From contig NZ_LMSB01000001.1 in assembly GCF_001428005.1 (NCBI RefSeq), positions 116,583-180,582 of the forward strand: a stretch of 64,000 nt of DNA, read 5' to 3'. A program made the translations under genes and the position numbers. Position 1 is the stretch's first letter, and every line of letters starts with the position of its first letter. The stretch is from Arthrobacter sp. Soil736. Lineage in GTDB: Bacteria > Actinomycetota > Actinomycetes > Actinomycetales > Micrococcaceae. Shown here piece by piece: positions 41,865-50,571 of this stretch. The notes under the pieces are model-generated. The model was not told the origin of the DNA. It searched no databases and was given only the letters and a program-made list of their open reading frames with translations.

Positions 41865-43160
41865 GTGACCCACGAAACACTTGATGCCGCGGCAGCCGTG
41901 CTGCCAGCCGAAGCCATTGACGCAATCGAACGCGCGGCCACGTCCGCCCACCGCCACGAGGAACTCTTCTCGGAGCGCGCAGCAAACATCAAGCAGTCGG
42001 CAGTCCGGGACGTCTTCGACATCTCCATGCGCCCGGGGCTCGTCTCCCTCGCGGGAGGCAGTCCCTACCTGCAGTCCCTGCCGCTGGAAAGACTCGCCCA
42101 GACTGCCGCGAGGATCATCGCCGAAGATGGCCTGACAGCCCTCCAATACGGCGGAGGCCAGGGCACGGAGGAACTCCGCACCCGGATCTGCGAGGTGATG
42201 GCCGCCGAGGGTATCCTCGACGCCAAGCCGGAAAACGTGGTGATCACCGCGGGCTCGCAGTCGGCCCAGGACGTGGCCACCAAGGTGTTCTGCAACCCCG
42301 GCGACGTCGTCCTCGTGGAGGAGCCCACCTATGTGGGCGCCCTCAACACCTTCGAGGCGTACCAGGTGCAGGTTGAGGCGGTGGTGATGGACGACGACGG
42401 GCTGGTGCCCGAGCTCCTTGCGGCCAGGATCGCTGCACTCCAGACCGCCGGAAAGAACATCAAGTTCCTCTACACCATCCCCAACTTCAACAACCCCTCC
42501 GGGATCACCCTGGCGAAGGAACGCCGGCAGCAGGTCGTGGACATCTGCCGCCAGGCCAACATCATTGTCCTGGAAGACAACCCCTACGGCCTGCTGAGGT
42601 ATGACGGGGAGCCGCTGGAACCGCTCCGGGCGGCCAACCCGGACGATGTCATCTACTTGGGGTCCTGCTCCAAGATCTTCGCGCCCGGCCTGCGCATCGG
42701 CTGGGCACTCGTTCCGGCCCACCTGCAGCGCCGGTACTACCTGGCCTCCGAAGCCGTCACGCTGTGCCCGCCGACCCTGAACCAGATGCTGGTCTCGGCC
42801 TACCTCCGGGATTACGACTGGAAGGGCCAGATCCAGACGTACCGCGGCCTGTACGCCGAGCGCTGCCACGCCATGCTGGCCGCGCTGGAGGAGTACATGC
42901 CGGAGGGGCTCACCTGGACCCGGCCCGAGGGCGGATTCTTCGTGTGGGTGACGCTTCCCGCGGGCGTTGACACCTATCCGCTGCTGCGCAAAGCGATCGA
43001 TGCAGGCGTCGTCTTCATCCCGGGCGCCGCTTTCACTCACTCGGACGAGCCGTCCAACAAGCTCCGCCTGGCGTTCAGCGCGGTGCCGCCGGAGGCCATT
43101 GCCGAAGGCGTGCGGCGCCTGGCGCCGGTGCTGCAGGAGGCCATCGACGCGCTGGCATGA
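41865..43160 (+). CDS. PLP-dependent aminotransferase (2-aminoadipate/aromatic type)
   Basis: 431 residues from GTG 41865, with TAGGA just upstream. The fold type I pattern is complete: LVSLAGGSPYLQSLP, LQYGGGQGTEELR, ITAGSQSAQDV, VVLVEEPTYVGALNTF, YTIPNFNNPSGIT, VLEDNPYGLLRYDG and the PLP lysine in GSCSKIFAPGLRIGWALVP. It matches the LysN/MocR-catalytic-domain class without the GntR helix-turn-helix. It probably transfers amino groups from 2-aminoadipate, aromatic or branched amino acids to 2-oxoglutarate. Confidence 0.9.
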   Translation: MTHETLDAAAAVLPAEAIDAIERAATSAHRHEELFSERAANIKQSAVRDVFDISMRPGLVSLAGGSPYLQSLPLERLAQTAARIIAEDGLTALQYGGGQGTEELRTRICEVMAAEGILDAKPENVVITAGSQSAQDVATKVFCNPGDVVLVEEPTYVGALNTFEAYQVQVEAVVMDDDGLVPELLAARIAALQTAGKNIKFLYTIPNFNNPSGITLAKERRQQVVDICRQANIIVLEDNPYGLLRYDGEPLEPLRAANPDDVIYLGSCSKIFAPGLRIGWALVPAHLQRRYYLASEAVTLCPPTLNQMLVSAYLRDYDWKGQIQTYRGLYAERCHAMLAALEEYMPEGLTWTRPEGGFFVWVTLPAGVDTYPLLRKAIDAGVVFIPGAAFTHSDEPSNKLRLAFSAVPPEAIAEGVRRLAPVLQEAIDALA

Positions 43161-43293
43161 GCCGCGCTATGGGCAAAGACTGGGCCGCACCCCAGTGGGG
43201 CGGTAGCCTGAGAACGGCGGCCGGACAGGCGCTGACGCAGAAGGCAATGAGGCACTGCGCAGGCAGAGCCGGCGAACGAAGAGGAGCAGGGGC

Positions 43294-43725
43294 ATGGGCG
43301 GAATCATTGTTGTAGGCGTGGACAAGAGCGGAACCGCCCGGAAGGCCGCGGAAGCAGCCAGGGACCTCGCCCTGGCGCTCGGTGCGAGGCTGCATGTGGT
43401 GTCGGCCTTCGACACCGACCGGACCGAGGTCTACGGCAGCGGCAGTGACAGGTGGATCGTCTCGGATGCCGGGGAAGCCGAAAAGGTGGCCAAGAACGTC
43501 GCCACAGAGCTGGCCGGCGGCGACCTCACCATCACCTATTCCTCTGCCCGCGGCAAGCCGGCCGAGGCACTCATCAGAGAGTCCGAACGCCTCGATGCCC
43601 GAATGATCGTGGTGGGAAACCGCCGCATGCACGGCCTGGGGCGCGTTCTGGGCAGCGTGGCCAACAGCGTGGCGCACAACGCCTCCTGCGACGTCTACAT
43701 CGCCAACACGTACGGCGCCGACTAG
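43294..43725 (+). CDS. Universal stress protein, variant nucleotide loop
   Basis: 143 residues. IIVVGVDKSGTARKAAEAARDLALALGARLHVVSAFD and the C-terminal VVGNRRMHGLGRVLGSVANSVAHNASCDVYI identify a Usp fold. The ATP loop reads GNRRMHGLGRVLGS. The second glycine of G-2x-G-9x-G(S/T) is Arg, so ATP binding may be altered. GAGGAGCAGGGGC precedes ATG 43294. Its stop shares CTAG with the convergent ligase stop. Confidence 0.87.
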   Translation: MGGIIVVGVDKSGTARKAAEAARDLALALGARLHVVSAFDTDRTEVYGSGSDRWIVSDAGEAEKVAKNVATELAGGDLTITYSSARGKPAEALIRESERLDARMIVVGNRRMHGLGRVLGSVANSVAHNASCDVYIANTYGAD

Positions 43726-45302
43726 GACTTCAGCATCCGCCGGAGGATCTTGCCGCTGGGCGACTTGGGCACGGCGTCGATGAACTCCACGCGGCGGACC
43801 TTCTTGAAAGGTGCCACGGCGGCTGCCACAAAGTCCATGACCGCCGCCTCATCCAGCGATTCGCCGGCTTCCCCCGGCTGCCGCACAACGAAGGCCTTGG
43901 GCACCTCCTGGCCGTCGGCGTCGCTTGTTCCGATCACGGCGGCGTCTGCGATGCCGGGGTGGGTGAGCAGCAGGGCCTCAAGTTCGGCCGGGGCGATCTG
44001 GTAGCCCTTGTATTTGATGAGTTCCTTCAACCTGTCCACGATGGTCACCACTCCGTCAGCGCGCACCGTGGCGACGTCGCCGGTGTGGAGGAAGCCGTCC
44101 GCGTCCAGGGTGGCCCGGGTTTCCTCCGGGCGGTTGAGGTACCCGAGCATCACGTTGGGACCGCGGCACAGCAGGTGCCCCGGGGCGCTGGTTCCCTCGG
44201 CCGGGATTTCGATGTCCTCCGCTGTGGCGGGGTCCACCAGCCGGCAGTCCATGTTGGGCACGGTGAAGCCCACCGAACTGACCGGAACGTCCGTGGCGTC
44301 CCGCGGGATAAGGTGCGATACGGGGCTCAGCTCAGTCATGCCGTAGCCCTGCAGGACACGGCAGTTCAGTCGTTCGGCGAGCCTGGCTCCGAGTTCGCCG
44401 TCGAGCGGCGCCGCACCGGACAGCGTGGTGTGGACGGAGCCCAGGTCGTAGTCCGCCACCAGGGGATGCTTGGCCAATGCCACGGCCACCGGGGGCGCGA
44501 TAAACAGGTAGCTGCACCGGTGGTCCTGGATCATCCGCAGGAACTCGGCAAAGTCGAACCGGGGGATGGTGACCAGGCTGGCGCGTTCCCGCAGGGCGAT
44601 GTTCAGCAGGACGGTCAGGCCGTAGATGTGGAAGAACGGCAAAAGCGCCAGCAGCCTGTCCTCGGGAGCCACGTGGAGCAGGCCGCGGGCCTGTTGCACG
44701 TTGGCCACCAGATTCCGGTGGCTGAGCATCACGCCCTTCGGCCGCCCAGTGGTTCCGGATGAATACGGAAGCACTGCCACATGCGTGGCCGGGTCGAACG
44801 TAATGTGCGGAACCGGAGCACCGGCGGTGAGCAGGTCCCGGAGCGATGGGTGGCCCTCGGCGCCGTCGAGCACCACCAACCGCTCCGCCGGGATTCCCGT
44901 GCGCTCAGCGGCTTCCCGCGCGCCCGGAAGGAGGGCGGAGACGGTGAAAAGCCAGGTGGCGCCCGCGTCCTCGAGCTGATCCGCCAGCTCATCGGCGGTG
45001 TAGAGCGAATTGACGGTGGTGATGGTGGCACCGGCGCGGAGGAGTCCATGGAAAACCGCGGCAAAGGCCGGAACGTTGGGGCAGAGCATCGCCGCAACAC
45101 CGTGCGGGCCCAGTCCCTGCGCCGCCACCGCGCCGGCCACGGCATTGATCTGCTCCAGCAGCTGCCGGTAGCTGGTCTCCGCACCGCTGGTGCCGTCCAC
45201 CATGGCGATCCGGTCCAGGTCCGCCTCGCCAAGGCCGCCAAAGAGGTAGTCGTAAATGCTTTGGTCCGGGACATCCACGTCAGGGAAGGGGCTTGAGAAC
45301 AC
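43722..45302 (-). CDS. AMP-dependent acyl-CoA ligase (4-coumarate-CoA ligase-like)
   Basis: 526 residues from GTG 45302, with AAAGGAGA upstream. ANL-superfamily motifs: YSSGTTGRPKGVMLSH (P-loop), LPFFHIYGLTVLLNIAL, GYGMTELSPVSHL, YLNRPEETRATLDADGFLHTGDVATV, KELIKYKGYQIAPAELEALL and the C-terminal lysine in PKSPSGKILRRML. It adenylates and thioesterifies an aromatic or fatty acid. The close match to plant-type 4CL motifs suggests an aryl acid. The upstream extension to 45425 lacks a ribosome site. Confidence 0.92.
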   Translation of the reverse strand: MFSSPFPDVDVPDQSIYDYLFGGLGEADLDRIAMVDGTSGAETSYRQLLEQINAVAGAVAAQGLGPHGVAAMLCPNVPAFAAVFHGLLRAGATITTVNSLYTADELADQLEDAGATWLFTVSALLPGAREAAERTGIPAERLVVLDGAEGHPSLRDLLTAGAPVPHITFDPATHVAVLPYSSGTTGRPKGVMLSHRNLVANVQQARGLLHVAPEDRLLALLPFFHIYGLTVLLNIALRERASLVTIPRFDFAEFLRMIQDHRCSYLFIAPPVAVALAKHPLVADYDLGSVHTTLSGAAPLDGELGARLAERLNCRVLQGYGMTELSPVSHLIPRDATDVPVSSVGFTVPNMDCRLVDPATAEDIEIPAEGTSAPGHLLCRGPNVMLGYLNRPEETRATLDADGFLHTGDVATVRADGVVTIVDRLKELIKYKGYQIAPAELEALLLTHPGIADAAVIGTSDADGQEVPKAFVVRQPGEAGESLDEAAVMDFVAAAVAPFKKVRRVEFIDAVPKSPSGKILRRMLKS

Positions 45303-45521
45303 GCCGTATCTCCTTTGATCCGCGCCCGCCACACCGGCGGCAGCTGCTGTAACTGTAGTACGCCGAGTCCGCGGGAAGCCGCACCCGACTTGACGCGGGT
45401 CACCCCTTGTGGTGGGCAGTCTCACCCCGTTTTCCGGCGGGCCGCGACGAACCCGACGGTAAAATTTGAAGTGCCCCCGATGGAGCGGACAACCGAGAAT
45501 CTACCACTTCAGGGGAACATT

Positions 45522-45860
45522 TTGCTTACACTCCAGCGGCGCCAGCTCGTGGGTCATGACATCCTTCTTGCCCGCCACGGCAACCACATCAGCGCCATGC
45601 GCGTAGACCGCGCCGCTGGCCGTGTCATCGCCTTGCTGGATGACGGCTCCGTGGACAGCGCGCCGAACCTCATCTCCCCGGACCTGCGGCTGCCCGATAC
45701 CATGCAGAGCGTCCTGCGCGATGACTGGAAGTTCCTGGCCGCCGTGTCGGGCGCCGTCGCCGCCGTATCCGGCGCGATGATTGCCGCCGCCTTTGGCCTG
45801 GCGGGCATGAGTTCCGATCCCGCCCTGGCCCAGCTGCTGACCAGCTACGCCGCCTACTGA
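45522..45860 (+). CDS. Small hypothetical protein with a C-terminal membrane segment
   Basis: 112 residues from TTG 45522, which has AGGGGAA five bases upstream. A beta-rich part (HDILLARHGNHISAMRVDRAAGRVIALLDDGSVDSAPNLISPDL) precedes a hydrophobic segment (FLAAVSGAVAAVSGAMIAAAFGLAG). ATG 45480 and GTG 45471 are in-frame alternatives. TAAAAT at 45460-45465 could drive a leaderless start at the GTG. No family is recognised. Confidence 0.6.
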   Translation: MLTLQRRQLVGHDILLARHGNHISAMRVDRAAGRVIALLDDGSVDSAPNLISPDLRLPDTMQSVLRDDWKFLAAVSGAVAAVSGAMIAAAFGLAGMSSDPALAQLLTSYAAY

Positions 45861-45889
45861 GGTTCAGCTCCGGCGGCCGCCCCCGTGCC

Positions 45890-46498
45890 TCACGCGGGGC
45901 GGACCATCAGTTCCAGCAGTGACCACCACAGCAGCGTGGTGACGCCGCCGCCAACCACCGCGCCGGCCACAACCTGGGCCACCGTGTGAGCGCGGAGCAC
46001 CACGCGGGACCAGCAGACAGCGGGGATCAGCAGCAGCAACGGAATCCACTGGACGCCCAGCAGCAGGACGGCTACGGCCGTTGAGAAGGCGATGGACCCC
46101 GCATGACCGCTGATTTTCCAGAAGAGGCTGATCACGGCAAGCACCACTACTCCGCCGACGATCGCCAGCACCATTGCGATCACGCTGCGGGGAGCGTGGA
46201 TGGCCAGCAGCAGGCATAATCCGGCCAGCAGTGACACGACTGCCATGGCCAGCACCGGGGCGCGCTGCCTGCGGTCGCTGACGTGGTGGTCCGTCACCTT
46301 CCCCTGCCGGACCAGCAGCTCGACGACGGCCAGCGGCAGCAGGCACACAAACAGCACCGCCACGGCACCGAACCAGGCCGTGCCCGGGAACCCCTGCTCT
46401 ACGGCCGGGCTGAACAGCAGCAGCAGGGCTACCGTGACGGTCGGCTGAAAGACCTCCGTGATGGCCGTGGCCACGAGGTTCCTGGCACGAATGCTCAT
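45890..46498 (-). CDS. PAP2-family membrane phosphatase
   Basis: 202 residues with about five to six membrane helices. The three acid-phosphatase motifs appear as KVTDHHVSDRRQR (C1-like), KISGHAGSIAFS (C2, SGHA) and SRVVLRAHTVAQVVAGAVVG (C3, with R and H). Motif C1 lacks the canonical RP. It probably hydrolyses lipid phosphates such as undecaprenyl or phosphatidate at the cell membrane. ATG 46498. It is likely monocistronic. Confidence 0.82.
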   Translation of the reverse strand: MSIRARNLVATAITEVFQPTVTVALLLLFSPAVEQGFPGTAWFGAVAVLFVCLLPLAVVELLVRQGKVTDHHVSDRRQRAPVLAMAVVSLLAGLCLLLAIHAPRSVIAMVLAIVGGVVVLAVISLFWKISGHAGSIAFSTAVAVLLLGVQWIPLLLLIPAVCWSRVVLRAHTVAQVVAGAVVGGGVTTLLWWSLLELMVRPA

Positions 46499-46579
46499 AA
46501 ATGTGCAGCCCTGCCCACAGTCCCCCCTTCCGCCTTGGCTACGGCCTTGACACCTACATTGGCCCTTGCCCGGGCCGAA

Positions 46580-48127
46580 TCAGTCAAGCAGCAGGGCCGG
46601 CTCCTCAAGGATGGACGCGACGTCGGCCATGAAGCGGGCGGAGAGGTCACCGTCCACCACACGGTGGTCGAAGGAGCCGCCGAGCGTGGTGATCCAGCGC
46701 GGAATGACTTCGCCGTCCAGGACCCACGGCTTCTGTTTGATGGTACCGAAGGCCACGATGGCCACTTCGCCGGGATTGATGATGGGGGTGCCGGTATCGA
46801 TGCCGAGGGCCCCGATGTTGGTGACGGTCAGAGTGCCGCCCTGCATCTGGGACGGCTGGGTCTTGCCGGCACGGGCCGTGGTGGCGAGGTCGTTCAGCGC
46901 CAGTGCCAGCTCCTTGAGCGAGAGGTCCTGGGCGTTCTTGATGTTCGGGACCATCAGGCCCCGCGGCGTGGCCGCGGCAATGCCCAGGTTCATGAAGTGC
47001 TTGATGTGGATTTCCGCGGCATCGCTGCCGTCCGGGTTGTCCACCCATGTGGCGTTCACGCTGGGATTGCGCGCCGCGGCCCAGATGACGGCCTTGGCGA
47101 GGATCAACAGCGGGGAGACCTTGATGCCCTCGAAGTCGCGCGATGCCTTGAGCCGCTTGACGAACTCCATGGTGCGGCTGGCGTCCACGTCCACGAAGAT
47201 GCTGACGTGCGGCGCGGAAAACGCCGATTCCACCATGGCCTTCGCGGTGGCCTTCCGGACGCCCTTGACCGGGATCCGTTCGATCCGCTGGTCCTGCGGG
47301 CGGCCCGACGTGCCCCAGAACGTCTCCGCCTTGTCCAGCTCTGCGTCGCGCTGCGCCTGGTAGCTGACCAGGTCCTCCCGGGTCACCTCGCCCCGGGCGC
47401 CGGTGGCGACCACGTCCGCCAGGTCAATTCCCAGGTCCCGGGCGATCTTGCGCACCGGCGGTTTGGCCAGGACCTTGTTCACCAGTCCTGTGATGGCGCC
47501 GCCGAGCGTGGGTTTGTCCGCCGGCCCGCCGATTGGGCCTGCCGGGGAACCGCTGATTGAGCTTGTCGAAATCCCGGTCTCGACAGGCGCGACCGGCGGA
47601 ACTGTCGAAATCCCGGTCTCGACAGGCGCGACCGGCGGAACTGCCGAAATCGCGGTCTCGACAGGCTCGACCACCGGGGGAACTGTCGAAATCCCGGTGG
47701 CAGCCTTGCGCGGGCGGCGCTTGACGGCGTCGGCTTTGGGGCCGGACCCCACGAGCGGACCGCCGGCCAGGCCGCCGGCGGAAGCCGGCTCGTCGTCTGT
47801 CGCAAGGTTCCCGTACATCAGTGCCGCAGGCGCCGCTGTCTGCAGGGCCGGGGCCGGCACGTCGGCGGGCGTGGGGTCGCCCGGGACGGCGTCGGACACG
47901 CTGATGATGGCCGTCCCGACGTCGACGGTCACGCCTTCGGGGACCAGCAGCTCCGTGACGGTGCCGGCGAACGGCGACGGCAGCTCCACGAGGGACTTCG
48001 CGGTCTCGATTTCGCAGAGGACATCGTTGATGGCCACGGTGTCGCCCGGCTTGACCTTCCAGGAGACGATCTCGGCCTCGGTCAGGCCCTCGCCAACATC
48101 GGGGAGGTTGAACTTGTTAAGCGTCAT
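46580..48127 (-). CDS. bkdC: Branched-chain 2-oxo acid dehydrogenase E2 (dihydrolipoyl acyltransferase)
   Basis: 515 residues. Lipoyl domain 1-80 with K44 in [11 protein letters not shown]; a linker (about 90-225); a peripheral subunit-binding domain (about 220-260, [32 protein letters not shown]); and a catalytic core ending [10 protein letters not shown] with H488. It passes the acyl group from E1 to CoA. The linker contains a 13-residue tandem repeat built on [13 protein letters not shown]. Operon bkdA-bkdB-bkdC. No E3 is in the window. Branched-chain specificity is inferred from the ordering and E1 sequence, and pyruvate is the alternative. Confidence 0.9.
   Translation of the reverse strand: MTLNKFNLPDVGEGLTEAEIVSWKVKPGDTVAINDVLCEIETAKSLVELPSPFAGTVTELLVPEGVTVDVGTAIISVSDAVPGDPTPADVPAPALQTAAPAALMYGNLATDDEPASAGGLAGGPLVGSGPKADAVKRRPRKAATGISTVPPVVEPVETAISAVPPVAPVETGISTVPPVAPVETGISTSSISGSPAGPIGGPADKPTLGGAITGLVNKVLAKPPVRKIARDLGIDLADVVATGARGEVTREDLVSYQAQRDAELDKAETFWGTSGRPQDQRIERIPVKGVRKATAKAMVESAFSAPHVSIFVDVDASRTMEFVKRLKASRDFEGIKVSPLLILAKAVIWAAARNPSVNATWVDNPDGSDAAEIHIKHFMNLGIAAATPRGLMVPNIKNAQDLSLKELALALNDLATTARAGKTQPSQMQGGTLTVTNIGALGIDTGTPIINPGEVAIVAFGTIKQKPWVLDGEVIPRWITTLGGSFDHRVVDGDLSARFMADVASILEEPALLLD
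47554..47697. repeat. Tandem REP-like palindromes within the E2 linker
   Basis: The unit GTCGAAATCCCGGTCTCGAC is a short palindrome (GTCGA/TCGAC ends) that recurs with a 39-nt period, three full copies plus a partial one. It is preceded by TTGAGCTTGTCGAAATC. Because 39 is a multiple of three, it encodes a 13-residue repeat without breaking the frame. Confidence 0.8.
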
Positions 48128-48210
48128 GGGGTCCTCGGGTTCGAAAGCTCAGGAGCTCCGGCCGGTGCACGGAGCCGCCGGTAGGCGAAGGCGACGGTAA
48201 GGATGAGGCG

Positions 48211-49191
48211 TCAGTACGCGAACGTACGGTCCAGCGCCTCAAGGATGCGGTCGATGTCCGGCAGGTAGTCCTCTTCGACCTTGGCCACGGGGTACGGCAT
48301 ATGGAAACCGCCCACGCGGATGACCGGGGCCTCCAGGGAATGGAAGGCCCGTTCGCTGATCCGCGCTGCGATTTCGCCGCCGATGCCGCCGAAGGTGGGG
48401 GCCTCGTGGGCCACGATCAGGCGGCCGGTTTTCTTGACCGAAGCTTCGATCGCGTCGAAGTCGATCGGCGAGATGGAACGGAGGTCGATGACTTCGACGC
48501 TGCGTCCGTCCTCCGCGGCCGCGTTGGCGGCCGCGAGGGCCACGGGAACCAGCGGGCCGTAGACCACCACGGTGGCGTCGGTGCCTTCGCGGACGATGTG
48601 GGCCTTGAAGGGGTCTTCGGCCAGGCCGGCGGCCTCAGTGTCCACTTCGCCCTTGAGCCAGTAGCGGCGCTTGGGTTCGAAGACGATCACCGGGTCCTGG
48701 CAGTCGACAGCTTGCTGGATCATCCAGTAGGCGTCGTGCGGGTTGGACGGGGTGATGATGCGGAGACCGGCGGTGTGGGCGAACAAGGCCTCCGGCGATT
48801 CGGAGTGGTGCTCGATCGAGCCGATGCCTCCGCCGTAGGGGATGCGGATGACCACGGGAACGGTCAGGTTGCCGCTGCTGCGGGAATGCATCTTGGCCAG
48901 CTGCGTGGTGATCTGGTTGAAGCCCGGGAAGACGAAGCCGTCGAACTGGATTTCGCAGACGGGCAGGTAGCCGCGCAGGGCGAGGCCGATTGCCGTGCCG
49001 ACGATCCCGGACTCAGCGAGCGGCGTGTCCACCACGCGGTCCGCGCCGAATTCGGCGATCAGGCCGTCGGTGACGCGGTAGACGCCGCCGAGAGGTCCGA
49101 TGTCCTCACCCATCAGGAGGGACTTGGGGTTGTTGCTGAGGGTGGCGCGCAGGCCCTCGTTGATGGCCTTGGCGATGGTCATGGTGGTCAT
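48211..49191 (-). CDS. bkdB: 2-oxo acid dehydrogenase E1 beta subunit
   Basis: 326 residues. MGEDIGPLGGVYRVTDGL, DTPLAESGIVGTAIGLALRG, EIQFDGFVFPGFNQI, PYGGGIGSIEHHSESPEALF and SPIDFDAIEASVKKTGRLIVAHEAP match transketolase-like E1 beta subunits. It forms the alpha2beta2 ThDP decarboxylase. Its ATG (49191) overlaps the E1 alpha stop by one base. The E2 gene begins 84 bases downstream. A branched-chain substrate is inferred. Confidence 0.92.
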   Translation of the reverse strand: MTTMTIAKAINEGLRATLSNNPKSLLMGEDIGPLGGVYRVTDGLIAEFGADRVVDTPLAESGIVGTAIGLALRGYLPVCEIQFDGFVFPGFNQITTQLAKMHSRSSGNLTVPVVIRIPYGGGIGSIEHHSESPEALFAHTAGLRIITPSNPHDAYWMIQQAVDCQDPVIVFEPKRRYWLKGEVDTEAAGLAEDPFKAHIVREGTDATVVVYGPLVPVALAAANAAAEDGRSVEVIDLRSISPIDFDAIEASVKKTGRLIVAHEAPTFGGIGGEIAARISERAFHSLEAPVIRVGGFHMPYPVAKVEEDYLPDIDRILEALDRTFAY

Positions 49192-50423
49192 CAGTTGCCT
49201 GCCCCTTCTGCGGTGTCCTCGCCGGCGAATCCCGCGCTGTATTCCTCGAACCAGGCCAGCTCCTCGGCCACGAGCGGATGCGCCTCAACGTACGTGTTGG
49301 CGAACGCCGTCCGGATGTCCGGGGTGTCCGATTCGTAGGTGGATTTGCGGATGTAGGCGGCAAGTTCATTGCCGTCCGCGGCCACCTGCTCGAAGAAGGC
49401 GTCGTCGGCCATGCCCTCGGAGCGGAGGTACTTCTCTAGCCGCTCCAGCGGATCCTTGGCCCGCCAGAGCGCCTCTTCCGAGGACTCGCGGTACTTCGTG
49501 GGATCGTCCGCCGTCGTGTGCGCTCCGACGCGGTAGGTGAAGGCCTCGATCAGGACCGGGCCGTTGCCCTGGCGCGCGTGCTCGAGAGCCCACTCGGTGA
49601 CGGCGTGCACGGCGATGACGTCGTTGCCGTCCACCCGGATGCCAGGGAAGCCGTAGCCTTTGGCGCGGTTGGACAGCGGAATGCGGGTCTGCACGGCGGT
49701 GGGTACGGAGATGGCCCAGTGGTTGTTCTGGCAGAAGAAGACCACCGGTGCGTTGTAGGAGGACGCGAACACCATGGACTCATGGACGTCGCCCTCGGAG
49801 CTGGCGCCGTCGCCGAAATAGACCATGACGGCGGCCTTCGGTTCAGCCGTTCCGGACTCCGCCAGGCCGTTGGCCTCCGCGAGCCGCTGGTCGCGCTGGA
49901 TCCCCATGGCGTAGCCGACGGCATGGGGCGTCTGGGCAGCAAGCACCAGCGTGTACAGGTGGAAGTTGGTGTCCTTGGGGTTCCAGCCGCCGTTGGAGAT
50001 GCCGCGGAACTGGCGGAGGAGTTCGGCCAGGTCCACGTTCCGGGTCAGGGCCACGCCGTGCTCCCGGTATGTCGGGAAGATGTAATCCTGCGGCTGGCTG
50101 GCCCGGCCGGAGCCGATCTGCGCGGCTTCCTGGCCGGTCAGCGGAACCCAGAGCGCCAGCTGGCCCTGGCGCTGGAGCGCCGTGGCCTCCTGGTCGAAGC
50201 GCCGGATCGCGGCCATGTCGGCGTAAAAGCCGCGAAGCTTCTCCGCATCCAGCCGTTCGGCGTACTCGGAAAACACGGGGTCCGTGCCGAGCGTGCCGTC
50301 GGGTCCCAGTAACTGGACCATCTCGGCCGCCGGCTCGCCAAGGGCAGCCTCGGCCTCCGCCTCGAGCTGGTCGTCCAGCCCTGTTCCGTCGAACTCGGTG
50401 GAGGGCAGATGTGTGGCGCCCAT
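49191..50423 (-). CDS. bkdA: 2-oxo acid dehydrogenase E1 alpha subunit
   Basis: 410 residues from ATG 50423, with AAGGAGA upstream. The ThDP motif is GDGASSEGDVHESMVFASSYNAPVVFFCQNNHWAIS (GDG to N). RRFDQEATALQRQGQLALWVPLTGQEAAQIGS and RVGAHTTADDPTKYR (the phosphorylation-loop region) also fit. The N-terminal ~60 residues extend beyond the domain, as in branched-chain E1 alpha. First gene of the bkd operon. Nested palindromes lie in its upstream region. Confidence 0.92.
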   Translation of the reverse strand: MGATHLPSTEFDGTGLDDQLEAEAEAALGEPAAEMVQLLGPDGTLGTDPVFSEYAERLDAEKLRGFYADMAAIRRFDQEATALQRQGQLALWVPLTGQEAAQIGSGRASQPQDYIFPTYREHGVALTRNVDLAELLRQFRGISNGGWNPKDTNFHLYTLVLAAQTPHAVGYAMGIQRDQRLAEANGLAESGTAEPKAAVMVYFGDGASSEGDVHESMVFASSYNAPVVFFCQNNHWAISVPTAVQTRIPLSNRAKGYGFPGIRVDGNDVIAVHAVTEWALEHARQGNGPVLIEAFTYRVGAHTTADDPTKYRESSEEALWRAKDPLERLEKYLRSEGMADDAFFEQVAADGNELAAYIRKSTYESDTPDIRTAFANTYVEAHPLVAEELAWFEEYSAGFAGEDTAEGAGN

Positions 50424-50470
50424 ACCGTCTCCTTGCTTGCCGCATCCGGATGCGTTGCAATGTCGCTGGG

Positions 50471-50512
50471 ATATATGCCTCATTCGGAATGCATTCCGCG
50501 CGGGGCATATAT
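50471..50512. promoter_or_regulatory. Nested palindromes upstream of bkdA
   Basis: ATATATGCC (50471-50479) and GGCATATAT (50504-50512) flank the perfect 12-bp palindrome GGAATGCATTCC (50486-50497), 48 bases upstream of the bkdA ATG. The arrangement suggests a two-site operator, perhaps for an Lrp or BkdR-type regulator. Confidence 0.65.
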
Positions 50513-50571
50513 TTCTGGCTTACTGTTCCTTACTTTATCCGGCGTAACTACCGGCGGGCGTTTGTTAACCG

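Noticed and set aside
41753..42028. N-terminal extension of the PEP-mutase-like protein
   Set aside because: It would run through the operator and into the divergent aminotransferase gene. ATG 41752 fits the domain start.
47554..47697. CRISPR-like array
   Set aside because: Three to four 39-nt units without unique spacers, lying in frame inside bkdC, so it is a coding tandem repeat.
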